Source: Desulfomicrobium apsheronum (GTDB taxonomy: Bacteria; Desulfobacterota; Desulfovibrionia; Desulfovibrionales; Desulfomicrobiaceae). Taken from it: a DNA stretch of 64,000 nt. Below, piece by piece: positions 17,625 through 26,563 of this stretch (position 1 is the first letter of the stretch; each line of letters opens with the position of its first letter). The translations under genes and the position numbers were made by a program. The notes below the pieces were generated by a model. It had not been told where the DNA came from, did not search any database, and worked only from the letters and a program-made list of their open reading frames with translations. The stretch covers positions 53,221 to 117,220 of the forward strand of contig NZ_FORX01000015.1 in NCBI RefSeq assembly GCF_900114115.1, in the 5' to 3' direction.

Positions 17625-17972
17625 TTAAAAGTTATCGTCAACCTTGCCATCATTTTTAATATCTTTGGAAATTAAGCACAATTTACATTGTGCCAATTCA
17701 ATTTGCAATGCTAGAATACGCTTGTCCGGCTCAAACAGACAAACACCAACCAGAGCAGCAACCTCAAACACTAAACCGACAGCAACAGTCATTCCTCCTT
17801 TTTCAATTTCGCGCAGTGTATCCGTTGATATCCCTGCTCGTTCAGCCAACTCCTCCCGTGACATCCCTCTACGACTTCTAGCTAGTTCGATTTGCTGCCC
17901 TAACAATAGTGCGGCATCTGTTGCATATCCCAGATAAGTTCTTTTTTGCACATTTTCATATACACTCACCAT
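17625..17972 (-). CDS. XRE-family transcriptional regulator
   Basis: 115 residues with a Cro/CI-type HTH: LLGQQIELARSRRGMSREELAERAGISTDTLREIEKGG, residues about 23-60. AAGGAAAT precedes the ATG at 17972. It is transcribed away from the small gene at 18239; the 266-bp region between them carries GTCTC/GAGAC repeats that could be its operators. No HipA-type partner follows. Likely a repressor of the adjacent divergent gene or itself. Confidence 0.8.
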   Translation of the reverse strand: MVSVYENVQKRTYLGYATDAALLLGQQIELARSRRGMSREELAERAGISTDTLREIEKGGMTVAVGLVFEVAALVGVCLFEPDKRILALQIELAQCKLCLISKDIKNDGKVDDNF

Positions 17973-18066
17973 ATTTCCTTAAAAATTTACCTTGTTTTTG
18001 ATACATGGCACACATCACGACTTTTCAAATTCTCAATCTGATCAATTAATATACATACAAAATAAC

Positions 18067-18135
18067 GTCTCAAATGTCTCATTGTCTCCAAACGCTGAAC
18101 TATCAAATGTTTGGTGCCGAGACATTTGTCGAGAC
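18067..18135. promoter_or_regulatory. Clustered GTCTC/GAGAC repeats, candidate operator
   Basis: GTCTC occurs at 18067-18071, 18076-18080 and 18084-18088, and its complement GAGAC at 18119-18123 and 18131-18135. The longer arms AAATGTCTC (18072-18080) and GAGACATTT (18119-18127) form a 9-bp inverted repeat. The cluster sits between the divergent XRE gene and the gene at 18239. Confidence 0.5.
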
Positions 18136-18238
18136 ATATATCTAAGTCGTCTGCTATCAAAAAATAATTTTCCGTAGTTTGTTTATAAAAATCCTCCTCC
18201 CGAAGATCAAAGCAGGAATGATCATAAATAGGAGGATA

Positions 18239-18601
18239 ATGATGAAAAGAAAAATTGACCGCGCATGGAGTGTTACCATCGCCGAATTAAGACAAAACAA
18301 ATCTGATCTAGAAGAAGCAATCCGATTGTGCGAAAAACACAGAAAATCATTCTTTTTCCACGGTTACAGAATGCGTGACAGGGAATATCATGAAAGAATG
18401 AACTCCATGTATTCAAAATTTGTAGTATGCACGCTGGGAGAACTCGAAATTGACATCAGGACAACATATTCCACTCGACGTACATATTTCGATTCAAATT
18501 TTCTTCTAAATGGAGAAAAACTCAATTTGAGAATCGCCAGAAAAGCGCTCAAAATCATCATTGAGCAAATTGAAACAAAAATTGAACTAGGTGTCGAGTA
18601 A
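18239..18601 (+). CDS. Hypothetical basic protein, 120 aa
   Basis: Start chosen at ATG 18239 (MMKRKIDR) behind a strong AGGAGG site; an in-frame upstream ATG has no such site. The protein is basic and helical by eye (AELRQNKSDLEEAIRLCEKHRKS; RIARKALKIIIEQIETKIEL), with no recognised domain. A copy of the recurring TTCCC-type element lies just upstream (18184-18228). Divergent from an XRE regulator. Function unknown. Confidence 0.6.
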   Translation: MMKRKIDRAWSVTIAELRQNKSDLEEAIRLCEKHRKSFFFHGYRMRDREYHERMNSMYSKFVVCTLGELEIDIRTTYSTRRTYFDSNFLLNGEKLNLRIARKALKIIIEQIETKIELGVE

Positions 18602-18621
18602 ATAAAACTAGATCATTCCAA

Positions 18622-18649
18622 GTGCGCCGGGATAATCAACCCGGCGCAC
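18622..18649. terminator. GC-rich hairpin between convergent genes
   Basis: GTGCGCCGGG pairs with CCCGGCGCAC around an 8-base loop, 20 bp after the stop at 18601. No T tract; placed to separate this gene from the leftward XRE gene. Confidence 0.55.
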
Positions 18650-18697
18650 AAATAATCTCTTTAAAAAAATAACCTTATTTTGAAAAAACAAACATCC

Positions 18698-19033
18698 TTA
18701 AAAATCATACCTTGGATCTAATTCATGAGGTATTTCAGGATTGTTTCTTTTGTAATAAAACTGGCCAACATCATCTAATTCATGACTCGCAACATAATCC
18801 ATCGTTTTTTCGAGGTAAATTGATTTTAAAACACGAGCAATTGATCCTGTCGTCACGTGCGGGTCTCCACCCTCTATCCGCCGGATAGTTCTCTCAGATA
18901 CACCTGAAATTTCAGCCATTTTCGCTACGCTCAGAGCCCTGCATTCTCGCGCAAAACCAATATTATTTCCAATACGTTTTGTGACATGCTCGATATCGAT
19001 ATACTTATTTTCTTTGCGATTTTGATGTTGCAT
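18698..19033 (-). CDS. XRE-family transcriptional regulator
   Basis: 111 residues from ATG 19033; a TTG 12 bases upstream is possible. The HTH is VTKRIGNNIGFARECRALSVAKMAEISGVSERTIRRIEGG in the N-terminal half, and the C-terminal half is charged with no known motif. Likely a repressor, perhaps of the divergent gene at 19368; 334 bp of non-coding DNA lie between them. Confidence 0.75.
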   Translation of the reverse strand: MQHQNRKENKYIDIEHVTKRIGNNIGFARECRALSVAKMAEISGVSERTIRRIEGGDPHVTTGSIARVLKSIYLEKTMDYVASHELDDVGQFYYKRNNPEIPHELDPRYDF

Positions 19034-19367
19034 AAAATTACCCAAAATTTGTAAATTTATATACTCGTATCATTTAAAAATTTATAAAATCAAAATTTGA
19101 AAAAAATCAGTTATCCAATTTTAACACACATAATTAACTACGACGCAATTCAAAACAGACGTATAATCATATACCAGAAAAATATTCATAAATCAAGGAT
19201 ATTTCAGAATGTGTCTAAAAATATTGACATTTAACAAAATTTGAGAAATTAAACACATCGGATCTATCAAATTTGAAATATCGATTTTTTTATTTGTTTC
19301 CAGGCATCATACGACATCAACCACTTTAGTCAAAACCACAAAAAATTTAACAGAAGGAGATGTTAAG
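19034..19367. other. AT-rich intergenic region between divergent genes
   Basis: No gene seen. It contains short inverted A/T repeats and a weak copy of the recurring element (TTTGTTTCC at 19293-19301 followed by CATACGACATCAA). A good AGAAGGAG site at its right end serves the gene at 19368. Confidence 0.4.
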
Positions 19368-19760
19368 ATGGAAAAGAGCAAGCTGAAAAATAAAAAAGAA
19401 GTAAATTTCAAAGAACTTTCAGAGAAACTTTTGGAATATGCGAAAGAAAATTTTTCCGAAACAATGACGTTTGATACTTACAAGGCGAAAAAAGATTTTG
19501 GCGTAAAAAGAAACATTATTATTGAAGCTTATGCTTTCGGACCTGAAGAATTACGAAATTTCAAGCTGATTGAAAGCAAACCTGTAAGTGTGGTTAAAGA
19601 TGCGGAACCGCCTGTCGTAGGAAGAAAAGGAACGATTGTTATCAAGAAGTTCTTTATCGATGAGTTCAATGCGAAGAACCCTGACAAAGCTTACAAAGAA
19701 AACGATCTGTTTGATGTGCAGGTCACTGCCGACAAAATCGTATTGAAAAGAAAAAATTAA
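19368..19760 (+). CDS. Hypothetical protein, 130 aa
   Basis: Strong ribosome binding site (AGAAGGAGATG) and a perfect terminator just downstream support a real monocistronic gene. The protein is Lys-rich and soluble; the C-terminal part (GRKGTIVIKKFFIDEFNA ... NDLFDVQVTADKIVLKRK) resembles a small beta-rich AbrB-like or SpoVT-like fold, but this is a guess from pattern only. It lies immediately before the BREX locus, 224 bp upstream of brxA. Confidence 0.6.
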   Translation: MEKSKLKNKKEVNFKELSEKLLEYAKENFSETMTFDTYKAKKDFGVKRNIIIEAYAFGPEELRNFKLIESKPVSVVKDAEPPVVGRKGTIVIKKFFIDEFNAKNPDKAYKENDLFDVQVTADKIVLKRKN

Positions 19761-19769
19761 TCTTTTTTT

Positions 19770-19807
19770 GAAGATCGTCCCAACACCCAGGGACGATCTT
19801 CTTTTTT
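19770..19807 (+). terminator. Rho-independent terminator upstream of BREX
   Basis: GAAGATCGTCCC pairs perfectly with GGGACGATCTTC around an 8-base loop, followed by six T residues and preceded by a T/A run, so it could act on both strands. It separates the BREX locus from the upstream gene. Confidence 0.9.
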
Positions 19808-19984
19808 AGGATCGATCTCCACTCTCCCTTCCGCTACTATCCCAATCCGTATTTGTCATACATCTTTACTGGTTGACATGGTTGGCCCAATGCGGCTTAA
19901 CAGCGTGTCAGCCCAATACTTTCCCCCTCTGTCAGGACGATCTTGGGCGACTCATTATGCATCCAATGAATTGAGGAGAATCTT
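19808..19984 (+). promoter_or_regulatory. BREX leader region
   Basis: 177 bp between the terminator and brxA. TTGACA at 19873-19878 is a good -35, but the -10 at the right distance (CTTAAC) is weak. TTGGCCCAA at 19882-19890 is a perfect small dyad overlapping the promoter spacer. GAGGAG at 19973-19978 is the brxA ribosome binding site. Confidence 0.4.
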
Positions 19985-20575
19985 TTGAGTTTCAACGGTG
20001 AAATCGTGGCAGGATCCCTGCTCATCCGCGAAAGCCGAAGTGTCGCCGAGCTGCTACTCTTGGGGCTTGACCCAAAGGGTGTGCATGAACGCGTGAGCGC
20101 GGACAACAGCCTTCAGAAGCGTTCACCCGCCACGGCCAGACGTCAGACGAACCTCATCCTGGCGCGATTGCAGGGCTTGGACAAAAGATTTCTGACCATG
20201 ATCGTTTCCGGCTCGCAGGAACTCACCACGCAAGCTCTTTTCGCCGCTGCGATCAAGCATAACCGTTTCCTGGGGGACTTCGTCGGCAAGGTGGTTTGCG
20301 CTCATTGGCGGACATACAAACCCGCCTTGACCAAGCTCGATTGGAATTCTTTTTTTGAGGAATGCGCCGCAATCGACCCTGAGATCACCAAGTGGACGGA
20401 AACGACGCACGCCAAAATCCGTCAGGTCGTCTTTCGTATTTTAGCCGAGGCCAATGTGATCGAATCGACAAGATCCCTCCGGCTGATCCCTTTTTCGCTC
20501 CTGCCGGAACTCAAACGTCTCCTTCGAGACAATGACGAATGGTATGTCCTCAGGTGCCTGGAGGCTCTCTCATGA
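19985..20575 (+). CDS. brxA: BREX protein BrxA (DUF1819)
   Basis: First core gene of a type I BREX phage-defence locus. The 196-residue protein matches the small helical, DNA-binding BrxA family in its layout: MSFNGEIVAGSLLIRESRSVAELLL at the start, then NRFLGDFVGKVV and a C-terminal LIPFSLLPELKRLL. The start is TTG at 19985, 6 bases after GAGGAG. Its stop overlaps the brxB start (ATGA), so translation is coupled. GC-rich, unlike the genes before it. Confidence 0.9.
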   Translation: MSFNGEIVAGSLLIRESRSVAELLLLGLDPKGVHERVSADNSLQKRSPATARRQTNLILARLQGLDKRFLTMIVSGSQELTTQALFAAAIKHNRFLGDFVGKVVCAHWRTYKPALTKLDWNSFFEECAAIDPEITKWTETTHAKIRQVVFRILAEANVIESTRSLRLIPFSLLPELKRLLRDNDEWYVLRCLEALS

Positions 20576-21159
20576 ACGATGATTTCAACGGTCGCCTGAA
20601 TAAAGTCCTCGACCGGCTCCTTTCCAAGGAACTGTTGTCGAATACTGGGCTTGGCAACGAGATCGGCTTCTATATCTTCGACTACCCACCGGAGCAGGAA
20701 CTCCGACTCAGGGAGTTTCTTGAAACAATCAAAGCGCAGCTCACAAAGCGTGCTCCCGATCTTCGGTTTGTCCACATCAATCTGTTCAAGCTGCTCATCG
20801 ACTACCTGGCTGAGCGCAAACTTCTGGACCGCGCCTACCAGTTGCAAAAAACCAAGGGTGACGAAGAACTGCTCAAAGCCCTCAAAGGCCCGCTCCAGGA
20901 AAAACGCGTAGCCGAATATTTCGTCCAAGCCGCACGACCTGAGGTCAACGACCTGGTCCTTGTTTCAGGCGTCGGCAATGCCTGGCCCATGCTCCGCAGT
21001 CATACCCTGCTCAATTGCCTGCACGCATACATGGAGGACACGCCTCTGGTCCTCTTCTATCCGGGACAATATTCCGGTCAGAGCTTGCGCCTTTTTGGCA
21101 AGCTGCCTGAGAGCAACTACTATCGCGCATTTTCTCTCGTTCCTCATCAAGCTTCCTAG
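20572..21159 (+). CDS. brxB: BREX protein BrxB (DUF1788)
   Basis: 195 residues; start ATG 20572 overlaps the brxA stop and has GGAGG 9 bases upstream. The DUF1788 pattern is clear: LIDYLAERKLLDRAYQLQKTKGDEELLKAL, then DLVLVSGVGNAWPMLRSHTLLN and the C-terminal TPLVLFYPGQYSGQSLRLF. BrxB is an essential but mechanistically unclear component of type I BREX. Followed 16 bp later by brxC. Confidence 0.92.
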   Translation: MNDDFNGRLNKVLDRLLSKELLSNTGLGNEIGFYIFDYPPEQELRLREFLETIKAQLTKRAPDLRFVHINLFKLLIDYLAERKLLDRAYQLQKTKGDEELLKALKGPLQEKRVAEYFVQAARPEVNDLVLVSGVGNAWPMLRSHTLLNCLHAYMEDTPLVLFYPGQYSGQSLRLFGKLPESNYYRAFSLVPHQAS

Positions 21160-21175
21160 TCACGGAGAACCCAGA

Positions 21176-24100
21176 ATGCTGATCAAGGATCTGTTCGCAA
21201 AAAATCTGTTCCGCCCCATCAACGGCGTCGTCAAAGCCGAACAGCAGGAAGATGCCGTCGTATGGCAGGAACTGGAAGAGTATGTTCTCACCAAGGAACT
21301 CGACCAGCATTTCCGCAAGTTCTTCGACGCCTATCAGGCCGCTCGACGCAACGCCCATGATCCAAGCCTTTCCGACAGAATGGGCATCTGGGTCTCCGGC
21401 TTCTTCGGGTCGGGCAAGTCGCACTTCATCAAGATCCTGTCCTACCTGCTGAACAACCGGGAAGCCTGTAACCCCCAAACTTCGGAATACAGACGGGCCG
21501 CGAAGTTCTTCGAGGAAAAAATCAAGGACCCCCTGCTGCTCGCGGATATCAAAAACGCGACAAACGGAAATACCGACGTCATCCTTTTTAACATCGACAG
21601 CCGTGCCGATGCTCAGGACGGGCGCGGAACCATCCTCTCGGTGTTCTGGCGTGTGTTTAACGAGATGCAAGGGTTCTGCGGCGAGTACCCGCATTTGGCG
21701 GAGATGGAACGCTACCTGACCAGCAAGGGCAAATTCGAGGAGTTCTGCACCACATACTCGGAACTCAGCGGCGAGGACTGGATCAAGGAGCGTGACGCGT
21801 TCCACTTCAAAAAAGACGAGGTGGTTGAAGCGCTCTCCAAAACTTTGGGTCAGAGCCTCACATCGACCGAATCCTGGTTCGACAAGTCGGAGAACTCTGT
21901 CAGCCTAACCATCGACGCCTTCGCCAAACGGGTCAAAGAATACCTGGACAGTCGAGGCAAGGATCACCGCATCGTCTTTCTCGTGGATGAAGTCGGCCAG
22001 TTCATCGGCAACGACACGCACCTCATGCTCAACCTGCAAACCATCACTGAAGACCTGGGCCGCGTCTGCCAGGGCCGGGCTTGGGTTGTCGTCACTTCCC
22101 AGGAAGATATCGACGCCATCCTCGATCTTGTTTCTTTAAAGGCCAATGATTTTTCCAAGATTCAGGGGCGCTTCCGCACGCGTCTGTCTCTCTCCAGTTC
22201 CAACACCGACGAAGTCATCCAGATCCGCCTGCTGGAAAAGAAATCAGCGGCACAAGAAGAACTGCAACGGCTCTTTGACGTCAAAGGCGACATCATCAAC
22301 AGCCAGCTCGGCTTCTCGCACGACAGCGCCCATCTCAAAACCTATCGAGATAGAGTAGATTTCGCGGGATGCTATCCCTTTGCGCCTTACCATTTCCAGT
22401 TGGTTCAGAAGATATTTGAGTCCATCCGCAAGGCTGGAGCCACGGGCCTCCATCTGAGTCGCGGAGAACGCTCGATGCTCGATGCCTTCCAGTCCGCCGC
22501 CATCAATGTGGCTAGCAAGGACATTGGCGCCCTTGTCCCGCTTTACGAATTCTATCCGTCCATCGAAAGCTTCCTGGATACGGCGGTCAAGCGCACCATT
22601 GAGCAGGCGAGTGGAAACGACGGACTGGAGAAACCCTTCGACATCCAGCTCCTCAAAACACTGTTCCTGATTCGCTATGTGGATATCATCAAGCCCAACG
22701 TCGAAAACCTCGTGACACTCTTCGTTGACCAGGTGGACTCCGACAGGCTGTCCTTGAAACGGCGTATCGAAGCAGGCTTGCAGCGTCTGGAAAAAGAAAC
22801 CCTTATCACCCGAAACGGAGATCTTTTTTTCTTTTTAACGAATGAAGAACAGACCGTAAGACGTCAAATCAAAAATATTGACATCACTGGTTCCGAGGAA
22901 TTGAAGCTCCTGTCCGAAATCATCTTTGCCGAAATTTTCAAGGACCAGAGCAAGTTCAAATATCGACCCTACAAACGCGATTATGCCTTCGTCCGTCTTC
23001 TGGACGGGCATCCGTACAGCAGCAAAGTGGATCAGGACATCGCCGTGGAGATTATCTCTCCCCTCAATGACCAATATGCGCTGTTCAATTCCATGAAGTG
23101 CATCCTCTATTCAGGAGAGCATCTCGGGCGTATCGTCTTCAAACTACCTGACCAAAAGGAACTTGGAATCGAAGTTCGCGACTACCTACAAACCGACAAA
23201 TTCATCCGCCTCAATAGCGACGCATCGCAGACCGTCGAATTCAAAAAAATCCTGCGGGAGCTACAAGAGGAAAATCGCGAACGCCGGACGCGACTCACGG
23301 TTTTGATTGAAAACCTGCTGTGTCAGGCCAAGGTCTACGTATTGCAGCAAGAATTGCAGCTCAAGAATTCCGGAGCCAAAGGGGCCCTGGATGAAGCTCT
23401 GGAATATGTTATCCAGAATGTCTTTCTGAAGTTTTCATACCTCGAAGTTGTCCATGACGATCCCATCAAGGAACTTCGTGCCGTCCTGCTCTCCAACGAT
23501 GTCGCCAGAACCCAGCTCCAGATGGATCTTCCACAGGTCAATGCTCAGGCGATCAAGGAACTGCGTGAGCATGTCGACCTCCTCACGGCGAAAAACCACA
23601 CCATCCTGCTGGCTGACATGGTCACCAAGTTCAGCGCCAAGCCCTACGGTTGGCCGGAATGGGAAGTCGTGCTGTTGGCCGCGAGACTGTTCATGGCCGG
23701 TGAGATCAAGCTGGTGGTCGATGACCCCTTGGAACCGCGCCAGGCCCTCGATGTGCTTACGAAGACAACGCAATGGCGAGCAGTGCGAATCATGAAATGC
23801 AAGCTGGCCAGCCCGGAAGAAATCGAAAAAGCCCGCAAGCTCTGTCAGGATCTGTTCGGCAAGATCGGACCGGAATCCGGCGAGGCTCTGGTTGCGCACT
23901 TCAAAGAGCAGTTACAGACTTGGCGCAGGCAATTGGGACAGTTCCGCCCCCTGGCGCAAACGGGTCAGTACCCAGGGGCGTCCATCATCGATCGGGCGCT
24001 CGGAGTGATCGAGGGCATCCTGACTATCCGCGACAGCTACGAGTGCATCATCGCGTTCAACAGAAAGAAAAATGACTTGCTTGATGCCGGTGACGACATC

Positions 24101-24727
24101 CATGAACTGAGCGGCTTTTACGCGAATCAGAAGCCCACTTGGGACAAGCTGCGCCAAAGCCTGCGCATCTTCAACACAAACGCGGCGGCCTTGAATAAAA
24201 ATGCCGATGCAGCCCAGGCACTGAAGCGTTTGCAGGAGATTGCTGCGCATGACTCCCCTTATGGCATGATCAAAGATGTCGAAGGATATATTTTGAAGGT
24301 CGCCACGGTTAATGAGCGCATGATCTGTGACATAAAGAAAGTGGTGCGAACAGATCTTGAGGCCAAAATCCAGATTATTGATTCATTGCTAGACAAGATG
24401 AACGCCACGATCGATGTCCACAATCAAATACTTGATCCGTTACAGGTTTTACTCAAAACTATTGAGGAGGAGCAAAGCATTCCGTCCTTGTCGTACATTC
24501 GTGAAGAAAGCGAAAAATTACTTGAAGAAGCAATCATCAAAATTGATGATATAAAATCAAAAGACAATAATCATACAATTTCAACAAAGACGAAATTTAT
24601 AGATCTAAAATTGATTACTAATAAAGTATATCTGGAGTCAGTTGAAGATATTGACAATTTAATTACAGAATTGAAAGACAAATTATTGAGCGAACTTAAT
24701 AACAACACCCGCATAAGAGTAAAATAG
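21176..24727 (+). CDS. brxC: BREX ATP-binding protein BrxC
   Basis: The large P-loop ATPase of BREX, 1,183 residues. Start at ATG 21176 (MLIKDLFAKNLFRPINGVVK), the usual BrxC opening. Walker A is GFFGSGKSHF near residues 76-85, and FLVDEVGQFIG near 265 is the Walker B region. The last 150 or so codons (from about 24,280) are strikingly more AT-rich than the rest and read as coiled coil (EEAIIKIDDIKSKDNN), continuous in composition with the following DUF262 gene. That points to a recombination joint inside the gene. Confidence 0.93.
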   Translation: MLIKDLFAKNLFRPINGVVKAEQQEDAVVWQELEEYVLTKELDQHFRKFFDAYQAARRNAHDPSLSDRMGIWVSGFFGSGKSHFIKILSYLLNNREACNPQTSEYRRAAKFFEEKIKDPLLLADIKNATNGNTDVILFNIDSRADAQDGRGTILSVFWRVFNEMQGFCGEYPHLAEMERYLTSKGKFEEFCTTYSELSGEDWIKERDAFHFKKDEVVEALSKTLGQSLTSTESWFDKSENSVSLTIDAFAKRVKEYLDSRGKDHRIVFLVDEVGQFIGNDTHLMLNLQTITEDLGRVCQGRAWVVVTSQEDIDAILDLVSLKANDFSKIQGRFRTRLSLSSSNTDEVIQIRLLEKKSAAQEELQRLFDVKGDIINSQLGFSHDSAHLKTYRDRVDFAGCYPFAPYHFQLVQKIFESIRKAGATGLHLSRGERSMLDAFQSAAINVASKDIGALVPLYEFYPSIESFLDTAVKRTIEQASGNDGLEKPFDIQLLKTLFLIRYVDIIKPNVENLVTLFVDQVDSDRLSLKRRIEAGLQRLEKETLITRNGDLFFFLTNEEQTVRRQIKNIDITGSEELKLLSEIIFAEIFKDQSKFKYRPYKRDYAFVRLLDGHPYSSKVDQDIAVEIISPLNDQYALFNSMKCILYSGEHLGRIVFKLPDQKELGIEVRDYLQTDKFIRLNSDASQTVEFKKILRELQEENRERRTRLTVLIENLLCQAKVYVLQQELQLKNSGAKGALDEALEYVIQNVFLKFSYLEVVHDDPIKELRAVLLSNDVARTQLQMDLPQVNAQAIKELREHVDLLTAKNHTILLADMVTKFSAKPYGWPEWEVVLLAARLFMAGEIKLVVDDPLEPRQALDVLTKTTQWRAVRIMKCKLASPEEIEKARKLCQDLFGKIGPESGEALVAHFKEQLQTWRRQLGQFRPLAQTGQYPGASIIDRALGVIEGILTIRDSYECIIAFNRKKNDLLDAGDDIHELSGFYANQKPTWDKLRQSLRIFNTNAAALNKNADAAQALKRLQEIAAHDSPYGMIKDVEGYILKVATVNERMICDIKKVVRTDLEAKIQIIDSLLDKMNATIDVHNQILDPLQVLLKTIEEEQSIPSLSYIREESEKLLEEAIIKIDDIKSKDNNHTISTKTKFIDLKLITNKVYLESVEDIDNLITELKDKLLSELNNNTRIRVK

Positions 24728-24786
24728 TTTAAAATAATTGATTTGTGAATCCAGACAACACACCATCAAAGCCATCGGAGTATCGC

Positions 24787-26499
24787 ATGAGCTACATACC
24801 AAAAACAATCAACGAATTAGTCACAGAATATGTCAATAGAACGACATTTCTCCCAGCAATGCAACGCGAATTCGTATGGAATACTTATGCGATAGAAAAA
24901 CTTTTTGACTCTATAATGGGCGACTACCCTATCAGCACATTTCTTTTTTGGAAAATCAAAGAAGAAAATAAAAATGAATGGACAGCATATGAATTCATAC
25001 GAGATTTTGATCAATCGATGCCTCATAACAAAGAGGCAAATTTAGCTGGCATTAATCAAGATGTATATTTTGTACTTGACGGGCAGCAACGTTTAACATC
25101 GCTACTCATAGGACTCAAAGGCTCATATAAGTATTTTTATTACAAATGGCTCAAAACAAAATTGTATCTAAATATTCTAAAAGAGCCTGTTAAAAATGAT
25201 GATCCAGAAGAACTCGTTTACCAGTTTGCATTCAGAGAGAACGATCAACCAAACAACAAAGATACAAGCCCTCAGTTTTGGTATTTGGTTGGAAATATTT
25301 TAAATTTTGATGACGCAGAAGATGCGAAAAAAGATATAAAATTAAAATTAGCAAAATATTCAGATGAACAAAAAGATATTGCCAACACCCACATAGGAAG
25401 GTTGCATTCCAGAATCAATACAGCAAGGTTATTGAATTATTATGAAGAAAAATCTCAAGATTATGACAAAGTAGTTGAAGCTTTTATTCGCGCAAACACA
25501 GGTGGAGTAAAGCTAGAATATAGCGACATTCTTCTCTCTACAGCAACTGCTAAATGGAATAATATCAATGCAAGAGAAGAGATTCATAAATTTACAGACA
25601 ACATAAACTTAATTGGAAGCGGTTATTCTTTCGGCAAAGACTTTGTCTTGAAAGGATGCCTTTACCTTACAGATGGCCTTCCGATACAGTACAAAGTTAA
25701 AAACTTTACTAAAACAAACCTGGAAAAGATAGAAAATAACTGGGAAACGATTACAAAAAATATTGAAAATACAATACACCTTGTAAATAAATTTGGCTTT
25801 AACGATAAAAACATAGTCGCAAAAATAGCATTACTACCTATTTCTTTTTTCTTATCAAAAATAAACAGAAACAACTATACGGACTCAACAGATGCAAAAG
25901 ACGTCAGGAATCAAATTATAATTCAAAAATGGCTTGTCCTGTCTTTACTAAAAAATTCATTTGGCAGATCTTCAGACACTATATTGAAAAATTTGCAAGA
26001 AGTATTGCTGAACAACCCAGACTGCGAAGTTTTTCCATACCTAGAAATGTTCAACAAACTTGGAGTTGAACCATCCTTTAATGAAAAAGAGATCTCCGGA
26101 TTATTAATGACTAATTATGGATCAAAGTATAGCTATTTAATACTTTCACTTTTATATCCTGACAGAGACTGGAAAGGGAACACGTATCACGAAGACCATA
26201 TATTTCCAAAATCAGAATTTACTTACGCAAAACTGAAAGCACGCGGGTATAATGATGAAAGAATTGCGGAATATCTTAAATACTTTAATTCAATTATAAA
26301 TTTAGAATTGCTCACTGATTCTGAAAACAAATCAAAGTCCTCACAAGATTTTGGCACATGGATAAACTCACGCGACATTAACTTTAAAGAGAGACACAAA
26401 ATCCCTGATCTGAAATCATACGATTTTGATAATTTTCTAGAATTTGTTTCGAACAGAAAGCCTATACTATCCGATATGCTTCTTAAATTCTCAATCTGA
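24787..26499 (+). CDS. DUF262/DUF1524 protein, GmrSD/BrxU-like type IV restriction enzyme
   Basis: 570 residues from ATG 24787, chosen because GGAG lies 6 bases upstream; a GTG at 24745 is less likely. The N-terminal DUF262 (ParB-like, nucleotidase) domain has LPAMQREFVWN and DGQQRLTSL near residues 97-105. The C-terminal DUF1524/HNH-like region has HEDHIFPKS near 468. This is the architecture of GmrSD enzymes, which cut phage DNA with modified cytosines, and of BrxU, a GmrSD homologue known inside a BREX locus. AT-rich, unlike brxC and pglX. Confidence 0.85.
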   Translation: MSYIPKTINELVTEYVNRTTFLPAMQREFVWNTYAIEKLFDSIMGDYPISTFLFWKIKEENKNEWTAYEFIRDFDQSMPHNKEANLAGINQDVYFVLDGQQRLTSLLIGLKGSYKYFYYKWLKTKLYLNILKEPVKNDDPEELVYQFAFRENDQPNNKDTSPQFWYLVGNILNFDDAEDAKKDIKLKLAKYSDEQKDIANTHIGRLHSRINTARLLNYYEEKSQDYDKVVEAFIRANTGGVKLEYSDILLSTATAKWNNINAREEIHKFTDNINLIGSGYSFGKDFVLKGCLYLTDGLPIQYKVKNFTKTNLEKIENNWETITKNIENTIHLVNKFGFNDKNIVAKIALLPISFFLSKINRNNYTDSTDAKDVRNQIIIQKWLVLSLLKNSFGRSSDTILKNLQEVLLNNPDCEVFPYLEMFNKLGVEPSFNEKEISGLLMTNYGSKYSYLILSLLYPDRDWKGNTYHEDHIFPKSEFTYAKLKARGYNDERIAEYLKYFNSIINLELLTDSENKSKSSQDFGTWINSRDINFKERHKIPDLKSYDFDNFLEFVSNRKPILSDMLLKFSI

Positions 26500-26563
26500 T
26501 TCACTACAGAGTGCCTAAAAGGTCAACAATCCAAAATCACATCATACGACAACATTGACAACC

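Noticed and set aside
20960..21175. An N-terminal extension of BrxC reaching back into brxB
   Set aside because: BrxC homologues start with MLIKDLFAKN, present at 21176; the upstream frame lies inside brxB.
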